DNA of 64,000 nt, taken from positions 1 through 64,000 of the forward strand of contig NZ_AAXW01000023.1 in the NCBI RefSeq assembly GCF_000169335.1, given 5' to 3'. Each line of letters starts with the position of its first letter. The first letter of the stretch is position 1. The translations under genes and the position numbers were made by a program. This document shows positions 51,835 through 61,993 of the stretch, piece after piece. Origin of the DNA: Crocosphaera chwakensis CCY0110 (GTDB lineage: Bacteria > Cyanobacteriota > Cyanobacteriia > Cyanobacteriales > Microcystaceae). The notes below the pieces were generated by a model that searched no databases, was not told where the DNA came from, and was given only the letters and a program-made list of their open reading frames with translations.

Positions 51835-53910
51835 TTAAGGAGAAGTCTGCGTTTTAGATACTTCCATCATTTCTTCAATTAGAAAAGGATTGTCTCCATT
51901 GCCATTTTCTACGCTAGTATCCTCAAACATATTGTTCCATTCGGTGTCTTTTTCTTGGTCAAATAAGTCAGAGGATTCACTTGTGACATTTTCATCAGCT
52001 TGTAATAAGTTTAAAAATTCGTCATCAGGGGTTTCGGTTCCATCCCCTAAAAGTTCAGCGAATGGATCATCGGGATCAGATTGCTCATTTTCCCTATCGG
52101 ACTCGAAAATATCTGCTAAGGGATCACTATCGTTACTAGCAATGGTTTCGTCTGAAGGATAGGATTGTTCTTCGGAGGTTGGCATCATTTCTAAAAAGTC
52201 TTGATCGCCATTGTTTGTTTCTTCTACGAACAAATTATTTAATACTTCAGTTTCTTCATCGTTATTATCATCGAAGATAGAATTTGCAGTATTTTCTTCC
52301 AGAAAAGTAGATGATAATTCTACATTTGCATGGTGATTAGTATCGTTAGCAACAGTTTCCTTAAAAGGACTTAATTCTTCTGTCGAATCATCGGTGTTGT
52401 CTTCATTTAATTCGTTTAAGAAGTTATCAGTATCATTTTCAAACTGACTTAATTCTTCTGTCGAATCATCGTTGTTGTCTTCATTTAATTCGTTTAAGAA
52501 GTTATCAGTATCATCTTCAAACTGACTTAGTTCTTCTGTTGAATCATCGTTGTTGTCTTCATTTAATTCGTTTAAGAAGTTATCAGTATCATCTTCAAAC
52601 TGACTTAGTTCTTCTGTCGAATCATCGTTGTTGTCTTCATTTAATTCGTTTAAGAAGTTATCAGTATCATCTTCAAACTGACTTAGTTCTTCTGTCGAAT
52701 CATCGTTGTTGTCTTCATTTAATTCGTTTAAGAAGTTATCAGTATCATCTTCAAACTGACTTAGTTCTTCTGCCGAATCATCGTTACTGTCTTCATTTAA
52801 TTCGTTTAAGAAGTTATCAGTATCATCTTCAAACTGACTTAGTTCTTCTGCCGAATCATCGTTGTTGTCTTCATTTAATTCGTTTAAGAAGTTATCAGTA
52901 TCATCTTCAAACTGACTTAGTTCTTCTGTCGAATCATCGTTGTTGTCTTCATTTAATTCGTTTAAGAAGTTGTCAGTATCATCTTCAAACTGACTTAGTT
53001 CTCCTATAGTATCTTCTGTATCTGAAGAAAATTCATCAACGTCCAATTTATTGTCAATTACTTCTTCTTCAGAGAATAATTGTTGAGTTTGTTCTTCTTC
53101 TATATTAAATTCTTCTTTATTAGGGAATTCGTCAAAAGCAGCTACTCCTATGGCAACGCCATTTAATTCCTCAACTTCTGCGGTAACTGTTTCATCAGTT
53201 GTGATCTCAGAAGATGTTGGTACAACTACCTGTTGTTGTAAGACTTGGATCTCTTCTTCATGAGATTGTTGCAGTTCTATAATTTGAGCTTGATAAGCAG
53301 ATTCAATCTCTTGAATTTGAGTTTGATGAGCTTGTTCTATTTCTTGTTGCTGATGTTGATGAGTGTTTTCTAAATCAGCGATCGCTTGTTGATGACTTTG
53401 TTGTAATTCTTGGATTTGCGTTTGATACGCTTGTTCTATTTGTTGAATTTGTTGTTGTGTTTCTTCTAAATTCTGAGAATTAGCAATCTTGTCTTCTAAT
53501 TCTTGAATTTTAGCTTGATAATTTTGCTCAATTTCTTGAATCTTACCTTGATAAAACTGTTCAGTTTCTTCAATTTTAGTTTCTATCTGTTGGACTTCTT
53601 GCACACGAGAGGCTAAAGATTGTAATTCTGCAATTGTTTGGTGAGCTTCGGTTAATTCTTCCTGTTGAGCTAGATTTTTTTCCTCAATATCTTGGAGTTT
53701 ACTTTGATACATTTGTTCGACTTGTTGAAGTTGAGTCGGAACACCTTGTAATTCTTCTAGTTGTGTTTCTGCTTGTGTTAAAGCGTTTTGTGTCCGTTCT
53801 AATTTACTTTCTGTGCTTTGTAGCTTACGCTTAGCCCCAGAAGCGCTTAAAAAATAAGTGGCGATCGCGCCAACCAATAAACTTATAACGATTGCAATAC
53901 CAATTTCCAT
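51835..53910 (-). CDS. Membrane-anchored coiled-coil protein with eight acidic 26-residue repeats
   Basis: A 691-residue protein from the ATG at 53910, which has GGAG 9 bases upstream; a TTG 15 bases earlier is also in frame. An N-terminal membrane helix (IAIVISLLVGAIATYFL) is followed by about 210 residues of Gln/Glu-rich coiled coil with recurring QAQIQELQ-type heptads. Next come eight near-identical 26-residue units (ELSQFEDDTDNFLNELNEDN plus NDDSTE) and a ninth partial copy, then an acidic tail. The protein is very acidic and has no recognised catalytic domain. The layout suggests a scaffold or spacer reaching from the membrane into the cytoplasm, by inference. Confidence 0.8.
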   Translation of the reverse strand: MEIGIAIVISLLVGAIATYFLSASGAKRKLQSTESKLERTQNALTQAETQLEELQGVPTQLQQVEQMYQSKLQDIEEKNLAQQEELTEAHQTIAELQSLASRVQEVQQIETKIEETEQFYQGKIQEIEQNYQAKIQELEDKIANSQNLEETQQQIQQIEQAYQTQIQELQQSHQQAIADLENTHQHQQQEIEQAHQTQIQEIESAYQAQIIELQQSHEEEIQVLQQQVVVPTSSEITTDETVTAEVEELNGVAIGVAAFDEFPNKEEFNIEEEQTQQLFSEEEVIDNKLDVDEFSSDTEDTIGELSQFEDDTDNFLNELNEDNNDDSTEELSQFEDDTDNFLNELNEDNNDDSAEELSQFEDDTDNFLNELNEDSNDDSAEELSQFEDDTDNFLNELNEDNNDDSTEELSQFEDDTDNFLNELNEDNNDDSTEELSQFEDDTDNFLNELNEDNNDDSTEELSQFEDDTDNFLNELNEDNNDDSTEELSQFENDTDNFLNELNEDNTDDSTEELSPFKETVANDTNHHANVELSSTFLEENTANSIFDDNNDEETEVLNNLFVEETNNGDQDFLEMMPTSEEQSYPSDETIASNDSDPLADIFESDRENEQSDPDDPFAELLGDGTETPDDEFLNLLQADENVTSESSDLFDQEKDTEWNNMFEDTSVENGNGDNPFLIEEMMEVSKTQTSP
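52378..53001 (-). repeat. Eight tandem 78-bp coding repeats
   Basis: Eight uninterrupted 78-base direct repeats encode the acidic 26-residue units. Most copies differ by no more than a few bases; changes such as Thr/Ala and Asn/Ser at unit ends are shared between neighbouring copies. Copy number could change by slippage or recombination. Confidence 0.95.
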
Positions 53911-54205
53911 AAAATTTATCTCCAAAATTTGGGTTTGGTTATGCTTAATATTCCCAGAAGACCCGCCTTAATTAACAAGGCACTCTAACTTAAGGCTATT
54001 CTTGCTTTCTGGCAATCCTGAAACCAAACTTTTCCTGCCTTACCGACTATTTCCATCATCCTCAATTAACTCAACACTATCCCAATTTTGTTAGAAATCT
54101 TTTCACAGTTATAAAGAAAGGTTAATGAGATCAAGGGGTTCAACCTTAATAAAACTCAACAATTCGTTAAGATAGAGTTAACAATCTTAATACAATGTTT
54201 AGTCT

Positions 54206-55198
54206 ATGAACTTAACCCTGAATCGTTCTAGGTCTTTAAAATCTTCTCTGTTACTGATTGCCCCATTTTTTCTCTGGGGAACTGCAATGGTTGCAATGAA
54301 GGGGGTTTTATCCCAAACAACCCCATTTTTTATGGCAGGAATTCGTTTAGTTCCTGCGGGCATTCTCGTGTTACTGGTGTCATGGTTGTTAAAACGGCCT
54401 CAGCCACAAGGGATTAAAGCTTGGTTGTGGATTAGTCTTTTTGCTTTATTAGACGGAGCGATGTTTCAGGGATTTTTGGCTGCCGGGTTAACAGAGACAG
54501 GGGCTGGTTTAGGGTCGGTTATTATCGATTCACAACCCTTGATAGTTGCTTTACTATCTTGTTGGTTATTTAGTGAAATTATTGGATTTTGGGGCTGGAT
54601 TGGTTTAGGTTTTGGTATTTTTGGGATCAGTTTAATTGGACTGCCGAAACAGTGGTTTGACGATTTATTGTATAGTCAAACGATTTCTATCACATTTAAT
54701 GCTTTAGACCTATTGAATAGTGGAGAATTACTAATGTTATTAGCTTCCCTTTCTATGGCAGTAGGAACTGTCTGTATTCGTTATGTGAGTCGTCATGCTG
54801 ATCCTGTTGTTGCCACCGGTTGGCACATGATTTTAGGAGGAATTCCGTTGTTTTTTATGTCTGGAATTTGGGAGTCTAATCAGTGGGCAAATATTAATTT
54901 ACAAGGTTGGTTGTCTTTAGGATATTCTACTGTTTTTGGTAGTGCGATCGCTTACGGAATTTTCTTCTATTTAGCGTCTAAAGGAAATTTGACGAGTTTA
55001 AGTTCTTTAACTTTTTTGACTCCTGTTTTTGCTTTGAGTTTTGGTAATTTGTTTTTAAATGAAGTTCTTACATCATGGCAATGGATTGGTGTGAGTTTGA
55101 CATTAATCAGTATTTATTTAATTAACCAAAGGGAAATTATCGGAAAACAATTGCATTATCTTCGTGTCAAGTTTTTAGTGCTTTCTAAAGAACATTAG
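54206..55198 (+). CDS. EamA/DMT family transporter
   Basis: A 330-residue inner-membrane protein with ten predicted helices in two EamA repeats, as in RhaT/YdcZ-type drug/metabolite exporters. Typical segments are LLLIAPFFLWGTAMVAMKGV, GLGSVIIDSQPLIVALLSCW and, in the second repeat, YSTVFGSAIAYGIFFYLASK with SLTFLTPVFALSFGNLFLNE. A metabolite or amino-acid exporter is likely; the substrate is unknown. Upstream, TTAAGAT (54167-54173) and ATCTTAA (54184-54190) form a small inverted repeat that could be an operator. The rest of the 295-base gap before it shows nothing recognisable. Confidence 0.88.
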   Translation: MNLTLNRSRSLKSSLLLIAPFFLWGTAMVAMKGVLSQTTPFFMAGIRLVPAGILVLLVSWLLKRPQPQGIKAWLWISLFALLDGAMFQGFLAAGLTETGAGLGSVIIDSQPLIVALLSCWLFSEIIGFWGWIGLGFGIFGISLIGLPKQWFDDLLYSQTISITFNALDLLNSGELLMLLASLSMAVGTVCIRYVSRHADPVVATGWHMILGGIPLFFMSGIWESNQWANINLQGWLSLGYSTVFGSAIAYGIFFYLASKGNLTSLSSLTFLTPVFALSFGNLFLNEVLTSWQWIGVSLTLISIYLINQREIIGKQLHYLRVKFLVLSKEH

Positions 55199-55242
55199 AA
55201 GCAGATATAATCTTGGTTACTCCGTCTTATTTCCATTTGATA

Positions 55243-58200
55243 TTAGAATCGTTTCTCATACCTAACACGAAATTCATTAAAAGCGTAATCATAAGAAACA
55301 CGAACATAACCTTGATCTTCCACTTCATAGATAGCTTCTAAGAAAGGAACAACGCGAAAATCTGTACTATCTATCGTCTCACTAATAGAAGTTTCTATAT
55401 CATAAATAAGGGTTTGAAACACCATCGGTAGGGCTAATTGAACAATACCAAATTGGATCAATTGTTCTGTACTTTTTCCTTGTAATGCTTCTGCTAAAAC
55501 CAAAACTTGTTCACCCAGTAAACGAACAATCTCCCCTTGACTTCTCGGAGGACTACTGGTTAAGTTAATCACAGGATTACCTAAGAGTTGCTCATCAACA
55601 CTTCCCTGATTAGCTAAAGTTTGTAAACAAGTTCCTACCTTGTCTAAATCTTCTTGGGATAAAGCTGTTTTAGTTTGAATAGGTTTAAGGGGATCTTGAA
55701 TTTGACAAACTTGATAACCTTCTTGTCCCAAGTTAGGCAGTAATTGAGAAAGAGGTCCATTTAGACCTAAATTAATATCAACCCGTTGCACTTTATTGAG
55801 ACTATCATCAGGAATTTCTGTTGTCTCTCCTGAACGAAAGTTTTTGCTAGTATCAGGAACTTCTGAAACAATGGTTCTCATGGCTAGGTCAAGGGTAGGA
55901 TTTAATAATCCTTGATCGGGAGTAAACACGATTTGATTTTCTTTACGACGTTCTATAAAAAAGCGAGTATCCAAGAAATTAACTAACCCTCGGTTCACCA
56001 TAATTACTCCATCTGGTTCAAGGGCTGTAAGATCGTTAACAGAACCATTAACAGTAACGTTACCACCAAAATCAAACCGAAATAAAGGTAATACTTCAAC
56101 AAATAAATTGTCTAAATTAACTGCAAAATTTTGTAATTTTGGCATGAAAGGAACGGGTTGATTACTGGCCGTTTGTCTTCGTGTTCTAGGAATTATCCAT
56201 TGATTGATTTCTGCTACGGTTTCTTCTCTACTTTGTAGTTCGGTGGGAATAAATATCTGACCATTGGCTAATTGTACGTCTCCGCTGACTACTGGTTGAA
56301 TAGCCGAACCTGTAACGACAATTCTGCCATCAACTAACCCACGATATAATCCTTCTAAGTTAATTTCTCCTCTTTCTATGGCAACAGTGAGGGGATTTTC
56401 TAAATTGGTTTGTTGTTGAAATAGGGGTAAAACTCCAGCAATATTGAGGGTACTATCAGCAAAATTCCCTCGTATTTGTTCGACATTAATGCCTTGATCA
56501 TTGAGGACAACAGTTCCACTGACAGTTAAAGGTTGAGGTAAGGCAGGACTTTGGAAAATCGTTTCATCTAAGGTAATAGTTCCTCCTGCGTTTAAGTTAG
56601 AAACTAACAACCCTTGAGATAAGTCTAGTTCTCCTGTTGCTTGGGCGTTAATTTGTCCTTCCCCACCGGTTAAGAAAACTTGTTCACCAGTTAAAACACT
56701 GACTAATTGTAAAGCCTCTGTATCTAAATTAAGGTTAACGGCAAAGTTATCATTACCCGTATAAGTGGGAAACGGAATATCAATCGAAGCAGAGGCAATG
56801 GAATCTTCAGTGGTGGCCAGTTGAAACCGTTGGCCTTCATAACTAAATTGTCCGGCAAGAGTTACCCCTAATGGTCTTCCTTGAAAGGTGGTATCGACAA
56901 AGGCGAATTGTCCCTGGAGTTGGGGCTGAAAGGGACTACCACTAATGGTTCCGGAGGCATTTAAAGCCCCAGTTGCATCCACAGGAACCTCAATAAAATT
57001 ATTAATAGTGGCGATAGATAAATAGTTAACTTGCCAATTAGCAGCAATTTCCTGTAAGGAAAACTTACCTTCTAATGCTAATCGAGTTCTATCGATTTGA
57101 ATAGCGGCCGTATCTACTGTTAAAACATTGTCAGTTAAATCAGCCTGCAAGGCAACTTCATTAATGGGAATAACTGACTCATCTCGAATCACTAAGCCCA
57201 AGGGTTCAACAATATCAGGATAGGGTTCTTGGGGATGCCATTCCCAGTTTTGACCCCTTAAGGCAATGCTAAGATCGGGTCGATAAATGGTGCCCCCTAA
57301 AGCAACATTCAAGTCAAAGTTTCCTCGTAAATCTAATTCTGTTGGCACTCCTCCTTTTTCCCTTTCGTCGGCTAATTCTTTGATTCTTTGCTCAATTACC
57401 GCCAATAAGTTAACTTTTTCGGCAATGGTTTCCGCGTCTTCTCCCACAGATTGGGGAGGAATAGCCTCAGCGTTTCTATAGTCGATGGGTTGAATTTGTA
57501 GTAAGTCTAGTAACCGTTCCACACTGGACAGTTTTAGGGCAATAAACAGGTCTTGCAAGCGACCATCATCAATGTTTAAACGGCCGTCAAGATCCCCAGA
57601 TTCTAAGTTGAGTGATCCTTGCACAGCATATAAACTTTGTCCTAACTTGAGAGTGGCGTTTTGTAATCTGGCAATATTATCTTGATAGATGACATCGGCG
57701 GTCAGTCGGGTGGCTTCAACAAAACCAATACTCGGTCTATCGATAACTAATCTTCCTCTTCCTTCTAGGGTATAAGGGTTAATAACGATTTCGGTTTGCA
57801 CTTCCCCAGACAAAAAGCCAGGAATACCAAAGTCTTCCCCTGGGGAAATTTTGAAAAGATCAAGCGGAAATTGTTCAATTCTGGCGACTAATTCATTCCC
57901 TTCTAAGCGACCGATCACGACAATGGGATCTTGATCTCCTGCTTCTTGACGCAGTTCAAAGGCCACAGGAAGATAAGGAACCGGACAGTCTTGACGGGTA
58001 CAGGGTTGTAAGGTGGCAGCGATGACATCTTGGTTTCCCCGTAAGTCAATGGCAATGGTTTGGCCTAGACCTGCGTTCAGTTGGCCGGTTAATAGGGGTT
58101 CAAAGGTGCGATCGTTAAAGACAAGGTTCCGTACCGTGACATCACCTCTGAGTCTAATATTACCAGGGGCAGTAGGGGCAGTAATTAGGTTCTGTCCTAT

Positions 58201-61188
58201 CAGGGTTCCGTCAAAGTTTCCGATTCCTTGTAGGTTTAATTCTTCAGGCAGAAAGTCCCGTCGTATCGGCAAGGCAGAAATGAGTTGAGTTAAGGGCAAA
58301 TCACCCAGATTAGAGGTTGCTTGGACGGCAAGGTTTACCCTAGCATCGGGGTTAGTAAGAGGGTTGGTGATGAAAATGTTACCCCTAGCGTTTAGGCTTT
58401 GTCCGTCGGCCTGGACGGTGATGTTATTGGCATTGATGGGTAAAACGGCGTTTTCTTCAAAAAGGCTGGCTAGACTCCCTGAAAGAGAAATTTGAGCATT
58501 TAAGTCATTAATATCGGTTTGGGGGACTTGTGGCGCGATTTGGGTCAGAATCAGGTTAGGATTAAGGTTAGATGCAGTGATTTGACTGGTCCATTGATTG
58601 TTTTGTAAGCGGGTTAGGGTGTTAACGGTTCCATTAGCGGTTGCAAGTTGCAGGTTAACCCTCGCTTGGGCAGTGCTAAGATCGGGTTGCGGGGACAGCA
58701 AGGGAAGCACATTACTTGAAACCACTGCTTGTCCATCCACTAATTGCACATTAACAGGTAAGTTTGGCACAACCCTATCTAAAGATAGACGAGAAAGGTC
58801 GACGACACCACGAACTTGACCACTGCCTAAGTTTCCCACCACCTGTACGGGACTTCCTTCTACGGTTAATTTTGCCTCAGCATTAGCTCGAAAACTACTA
58901 ATATCTGGGGTATTTCCTAGAGAAGAAAGCAAAGAGTTGAGGTTTCCAGTAAGAACGAGATCGCTACTAACTAACGTCGATTGTACGGGTAAATTAGGGA
59001 TGATGGGGTTAAGATTAATGGTTCCTACATCGGCTACGGTGGTTAAAATACCGTTAGCGACTTCTATATTTGCATTGATGGGACTGCCATCAACCAGTAA
59101 CTGGGCGTTACCATTAACATTGAGGCGGTTAATGTTTAATTGTCCTTGTTGGAAAATATTATTTAGAGAACCAGACAGATTAATATTACTTCTATTAAGT
59201 TGGACGGGGACCGTTAGGTTCGGAATGTAGGGATCGACGGGTAAATTAGAAACTGCAGCCGTTGCGGTGATGTTTCCTTGAGATAAAGCGGTTTCAAGAG
59301 CGATCGCACCTTGTCCCACTTGCAGGTTTAAGTTACCTTGGCTTTGAAGACTCTCTAAGCTAAAATCATCCAATTTTCCAGCAATATTAATATTACCATC
59401 TCTAAGGGTAATATTTTGGGTTAATACTTCGGGGGGACAGGTAGTAAAAGAACAAGCTAATTCTACAAAGGGATCAAGGGCAAATTGATCAGCAGTAATT
59501 AATGTTTGCCATTCTTTTTCCTCTAGATTTCCTAATCCTCTAACGCTAAGATTCCCTTCATCAGAGGTTAACACCGTATCCCGAATTAAGATATCTTTTC
59601 CCCCTAAAAGAATTGATCCTCTTCCTGATATATTTTCCCCTGAAACTCTTATCACACCTGGGGCAGACCACTCTATTTTTCCTTTTGGATCTCCTAGGGT
59701 TCCGCCTATTTGACCTTGTGCTGTCAGGGTTCCGATACTAATATTTTGAGGAGATTGATAATAGGGTTGGGCGAGTTCATCTCCTGGTACTCTGGCTTCA
59801 AATCCCAACGCGACGGGCATTTTTTTCCAGTTAATTTCTTTATTTTCTTCTAGGGCTTTTAATATACCTAATTCGACTTTTCCAGTTGCCGTAATGTTTC
59901 CCCCTGTGGTAGGTTGTACTTGCAATTCTTTGAGATTAAATTGATTTAAGTTGGCTTGGAAAACTGTTTTTAAATCTTGGATTCTTGTTTTCTCAATTAA
60001 TAAAGGTTTGCTATTATTAATCGTCCCTGTGACAACAGGATTTTTGATCTCTCCTGTTAATTTTATTTTCCCTTCAACTTCCCCTGCTAAATTAACGGGT
60101 AACTCGAATTTTAAAATATTAGATAAATTTTTTAGTAAAAAGGGGTTAATATCAACATCAATATCATAGCCATCTTGCCAATTCAATGATCCTTTAATAT
60201 CAGTAACAAACTTCCCTAAACTCAAGCGAGTTTCGTTAAATTGTACGGTCTTATTATTAAAATTTAGTCCTAAATCAAGCTTAATAGGAACTTTTAATGC
60301 GTCTAATCCTGCTTGAACATTGGATAGTTGAAAATTTCCGTTTCCCTCTGTTCCTTCAATCTCTTCTAAAGAGGGGACATTAATGTTTAAATTACTCTCA
60401 ACCAACCCGCTTTTTAAGGTTACAGGTAAATTAGGAATTAAAGCAGCTAACTCAGGTAAAGCTAATTGTGATATCATCAATTCAGCCTGAGTTTGAAAAG
60501 ATTTTATATTTGTTTCTCCTTTAACAGCAATGGCACTATTTAATAATGAAACATCTAAGTTATAACTAATTTCTTGTTCTTCATTAGATCGATAAGTATA
60601 ACCTGCGGTTCCCTCTGCATCCACTTCTATCAGTTCTTTAAATCCATTAGGAAGTAGAGCAATATTAGCATTATTTAACTGAATATCAGCATCAATATCA
60701 ACGGGCAAATTTAATTCTGTATCTTCGATTTGTTCACGTTCTTGAAAACCTAGCCATTTTCCAGACGGATTTTGTTCAACATATAGATTAGGATCGTCTA
60801 TAGTAATATCAAGATCCAGAGGCTGTCCGATTAACAAAGGTAAGGGATTAAACTGAATCGTTAACCCATCAAGATCAACCCTATCGGGATCATTTTCTGT
60901 GGTAGGAATAGAAGTTTGTCCAATACGAATACGATTAAGAGAAAAGCTTTCAACCTCCCCAACTCTTACCTCTCTTTCTAATGCTTTACTTAACTGTTGA
61001 GATAGCAAAGGAGATAATTGATTATAAACAAAATAATTCACCCCTCCATAAGCAGCAACCCCCAATGATAATAACACTCCGCCGGCGATCAAAGTCGATG
61101 GTTTCTTGATGAAATTATATAATTTTTGCAATATGGGCGTACTACCCTCAGACGGTTCTGGGGGTGGGTTGGGGGGGATATTAGTCAT
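55243..61188 (-). CDS. tamB: TamB / TIC236-like translocation and assembly module protein
   Basis: A 1,981-residue protein with one N-terminal membrane anchor (about residues 31-52, LIAGGVLLSLGVAAYGGVNY) and a very long body of repeated beta-strand segments (for example VDLDGLTIQFNPLPLLIGQP and repeated LPVNVQLVDG-type units). The body ends with the conserved C-terminal DUF490/TamB domain (VMVNRG-like IMVNRGLVNFLDTRFFIERR, LDLAMRTIVSEVP, terminal VRYEKRF). TamB-type proteins span the periplasm and help outer-membrane protein insertion or lipid transfer; the plastid homologue TIC236 links inner and outer envelope translocons. Length is typical of cyanobacterial members. Confidence 0.93.
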   Translation of the reverse strand: MTNIPPNPPPEPSEGSTPILQKLYNFIKKPSTLIAGGVLLSLGVAAYGGVNYFVYNQLSPLLSQQLSKALEREVRVGEVESFSLNRIRIGQTSIPTTENDPDRVDLDGLTIQFNPLPLLIGQPLDLDITIDDPNLYVEQNPSGKWLGFQEREQIEDTELNLPVDIDADIQLNNANIALLPNGFKELIEVDAEGTAGYTYRSNEEQEISYNLDVSLLNSAIAVKGETNIKSFQTQAELMISQLALPELAALIPNLPVTLKSGLVESNLNINVPSLEEIEGTEGNGNFQLSNVQAGLDALKVPIKLDLGLNFNNKTVQFNETRLSLGKFVTDIKGSLNWQDGYDIDVDINPFLLKNLSNILKFELPVNLAGEVEGKIKLTGEIKNPVVTGTINNSKPLLIEKTRIQDLKTVFQANLNQFNLKELQVQPTTGGNITATGKVELGILKALEENKEINWKKMPVALGFEARVPGDELAQPYYQSPQNISIGTLTAQGQIGGTLGDPKGKIEWSAPGVIRVSGENISGRGSILLGGKDILIRDTVLTSDEGNLSVRGLGNLEEKEWQTLITADQFALDPFVELACSFTTCPPEVLTQNITLRDGNINIAGKLDDFSLESLQSQGNLNLQVGQGAIALETALSQGNITATAAVSNLPVDPYIPNLTVPVQLNRSNINLSGSLNNIFQQGQLNINRLNVNGNAQLLVDGSPINANIEVANGILTTVADVGTINLNPIIPNLPVQSTLVSSDLVLTGNLNSLLSSLGNTPDISSFRANAEAKLTVEGSPVQVVGNLGSGQVRGVVDLSRLSLDRVVPNLPVNVQLVDGQAVVSSNVLPLLSPQPDLSTAQARVNLQLATANGTVNTLTRLQNNQWTSQITASNLNPNLILTQIAPQVPQTDINDLNAQISLSGSLASLFEENAVLPINANNITVQADGQSLNARGNIFITNPLTNPDARVNLAVQATSNLGDLPLTQLISALPIRRDFLPEELNLQGIGNFDGTLIGQNLITAPTAPGNIRLRGDVTVRNLVFNDRTFEPLLTGQLNAGLGQTIAIDLRGNQDVIAATLQPCTRQDCPVPYLPVAFELRQEAGDQDPIVVIGRLEGNELVARIEQFPLDLFKISPGEDFGIPGFLSGEVQTEIVINPYTLEGRGRLVIDRPSIGFVEATRLTADVIYQDNIARLQNATLKLGQSLYAVQGSLNLESGDLDGRLNIDDGRLQDLFIALKLSSVERLLDLLQIQPIDYRNAEAIPPQSVGEDAETIAEKVNLLAVIEQRIKELADEREKGGVPTELDLRGNFDLNVALGGTIYRPDLSIALRGQNWEWHPQEPYPDIVEPLGLVIRDESVIPINEVALQADLTDNVLTVDTAAIQIDRTRLALEGKFSLQEIAANWQVNYLSIATINNFIEVPVDATGALNASGTISGSPFQPQLQGQFAFVDTTFQGRPLGVTLAGQFSYEGQRFQLATTEDSIASASIDIPFPTYTGNDNFAVNLNLDTEALQLVSVLTGEQVFLTGGEGQINAQATGELDLSQGLLVSNLNAGGTITLDETIFQSPALPQPLTVSGTVVLNDQGINVEQIRGNFADSTLNIAGVLPLFQQQTNLENPLTVAIERGEINLEGLYRGLVDGRIVVTGSAIQPVVSGDVQLANGQIFIPTELQSREETVAEINQWIIPRTRRQTASNQPVPFMPKLQNFAVNLDNLFVEVLPLFRFDFGGNVTVNGSVNDLTALEPDGVIMVNRGLVNFLDTRFFIERRKENQIVFTPDQGLLNPTLDLAMRTIVSEVPDTSKNFRSGETTEIPDDSLNKVQRVDINLGLNGPLSQLLPNLGQEGYQVCQIQDPLKPIQTKTALSQEDLDKVGTCLQTLANQGSVDEQLLGNPVINLTSSPPRSQGEIVRLLGEQVLVLAEALQGKSTEQLIQFGIVQLALPMVFQTLIYDIETSISETIDSTDFRVVPFLEAIYEVEDQGYVRVSYDYAFNEFRVRYEKRF

Positions 61189-61695
61189 GAGTCCTTACAC
61201 CACAGGTTCAGTCGATCCATTGACTAACTTAACACAAATTTTTTGTTTCTGAGTTCAGCTTAAATTGCTCGTTGCAAAACCACAACCGTTCCTTTATCTC
61301 CTTTATTGATGCGTATTTCCTCATCTGTCTACCCCGAACTTTTTGCAATAACTAACCCCCTATCGTAAAAAAGTATTAGTAAGGATAGGGTGTAGAGGAA
61401 TTCGTAAATTTATCTATAATTTATCTATGGCAAACTCAAACTCAATGTGAATCTGTTGGAAGACTTCTACTAACTTTAATTCGCGCTCTTGAAAACCAAG
61501 AATCCCCACACCCTGTCTCAACTCTAAAATTGGTTGCTGCAAGATATGAGTTAGACTCGGTTCCTTTGATTGTTGAGTATCAACGTTAGCAAGTTGGTTC
61601 GAGGGGTATCTCATAAAACTCAAAGGTTTCTTATTTTAAGGAAAACCTCTACCATAGAAAGCAGAAAGGTTACATCGTTACTTATCATTATCATT
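61189..61695. other. 507-base region between tamB and ndhL
   Basis: Divergent promoter region for tamB and ndhL. Visible elements are CCCTATC/GATAGGG arms near 61358-61391 and a doubled TTTATCTA motif near 61408-61426. A 69-codon minus-strand frame lies within it (listed separately). No promoter can be assigned with confidence. Confidence 0.4.
61414..61623 (-). CDS. Doubtful 69-residue hypothetical protein
   Basis: A short frame reading MSFMRYPSNQLANVDTQQSK and ending EFEFAIDKL. It is hydrophilic with a Leu-rich middle and has no known motif. It may be real, since codon use is not odd, but there is no clear ribosome-binding site and it occupies a region that should hold the ndhL promoter. 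Confidence 0.3.
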   Translation of the reverse strand: MSFMRYPSNQLANVDTQQSKEPSLTHILQQPILELRQGVGILGFQERELKLVEVFQQIHIEFEFAIDKL

Positions 61696-61953
61696 ATGGA
61701 TACAATTATTGACGCGATCGCTTCGCTGCCTCAAGATACCCTGATTGTTGCTGTATTATATTTAGGGTTAAGTGTTCTCTATCTCTTAGTTATCCCTGGA
61801 TTCGTCTATTTTTACCTTAATAGTCGTTGGTATGTGGCCAGTTCTTTTGAACGTGCCTTTATGTATTTTCTGATGTTTTTCTTCTTTCCTGGGGTTCTTC
61901 TTCTTAGTCCCTTTTTAAACTTCCGTCCCAAACGCCGTCAAGTTAACTCTTAA
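61696..61953 (+). CDS. ndhL: NAD(P)H-quinone oxidoreductase subunit L (NDH-1 subunit L)
   Basis: An 85-residue membrane subunit of the cyanobacterial NDH-1 complex, needed for respiratory and cyclic electron flow and CO2 uptake. It has two to three helices (LIVAVLYLGLSVLYLLVIPG; RAFMYFLMFFFFPGVLLLSP) and the signatures YLNSRWYVASSFERAFMYF and SPFLNFRPKRR. The ATG at 61696 is used; the longer open frame from 61570 has no homology upstream of it. It heads ndhL-DUF3007-trpA, an order common in cyanobacteria. Confidence 0.95.
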   Translation: MDTIIDAIASLPQDTLIVAVLYLGLSVLYLLVIPGFVYFYLNSRWYVASSFERAFMYFLMFFFFPGVLLLSPFLNFRPKRRQVNS

Positions 61954-61993
61954 ATCGGTTTAAAATAAAAATACCAACACTCAATAGGCCATC

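Noticed and set aside
52378..53001. Direct repeats resembling a CRISPR array
   Set aside because: Units are contiguous 78-base coding repeats in one intact reading frame, with no spacers and no cas genes.
52539..53009. Long plus-strand frame with repeated NHRCCLHLIRLRSYQYHLQ
   Set aside because: It is the complement of the tandem repeats in the acidic coiled-coil protein. Repeat periodicity of 78 bases keeps the antisense frame open; there is no start signal or family match.
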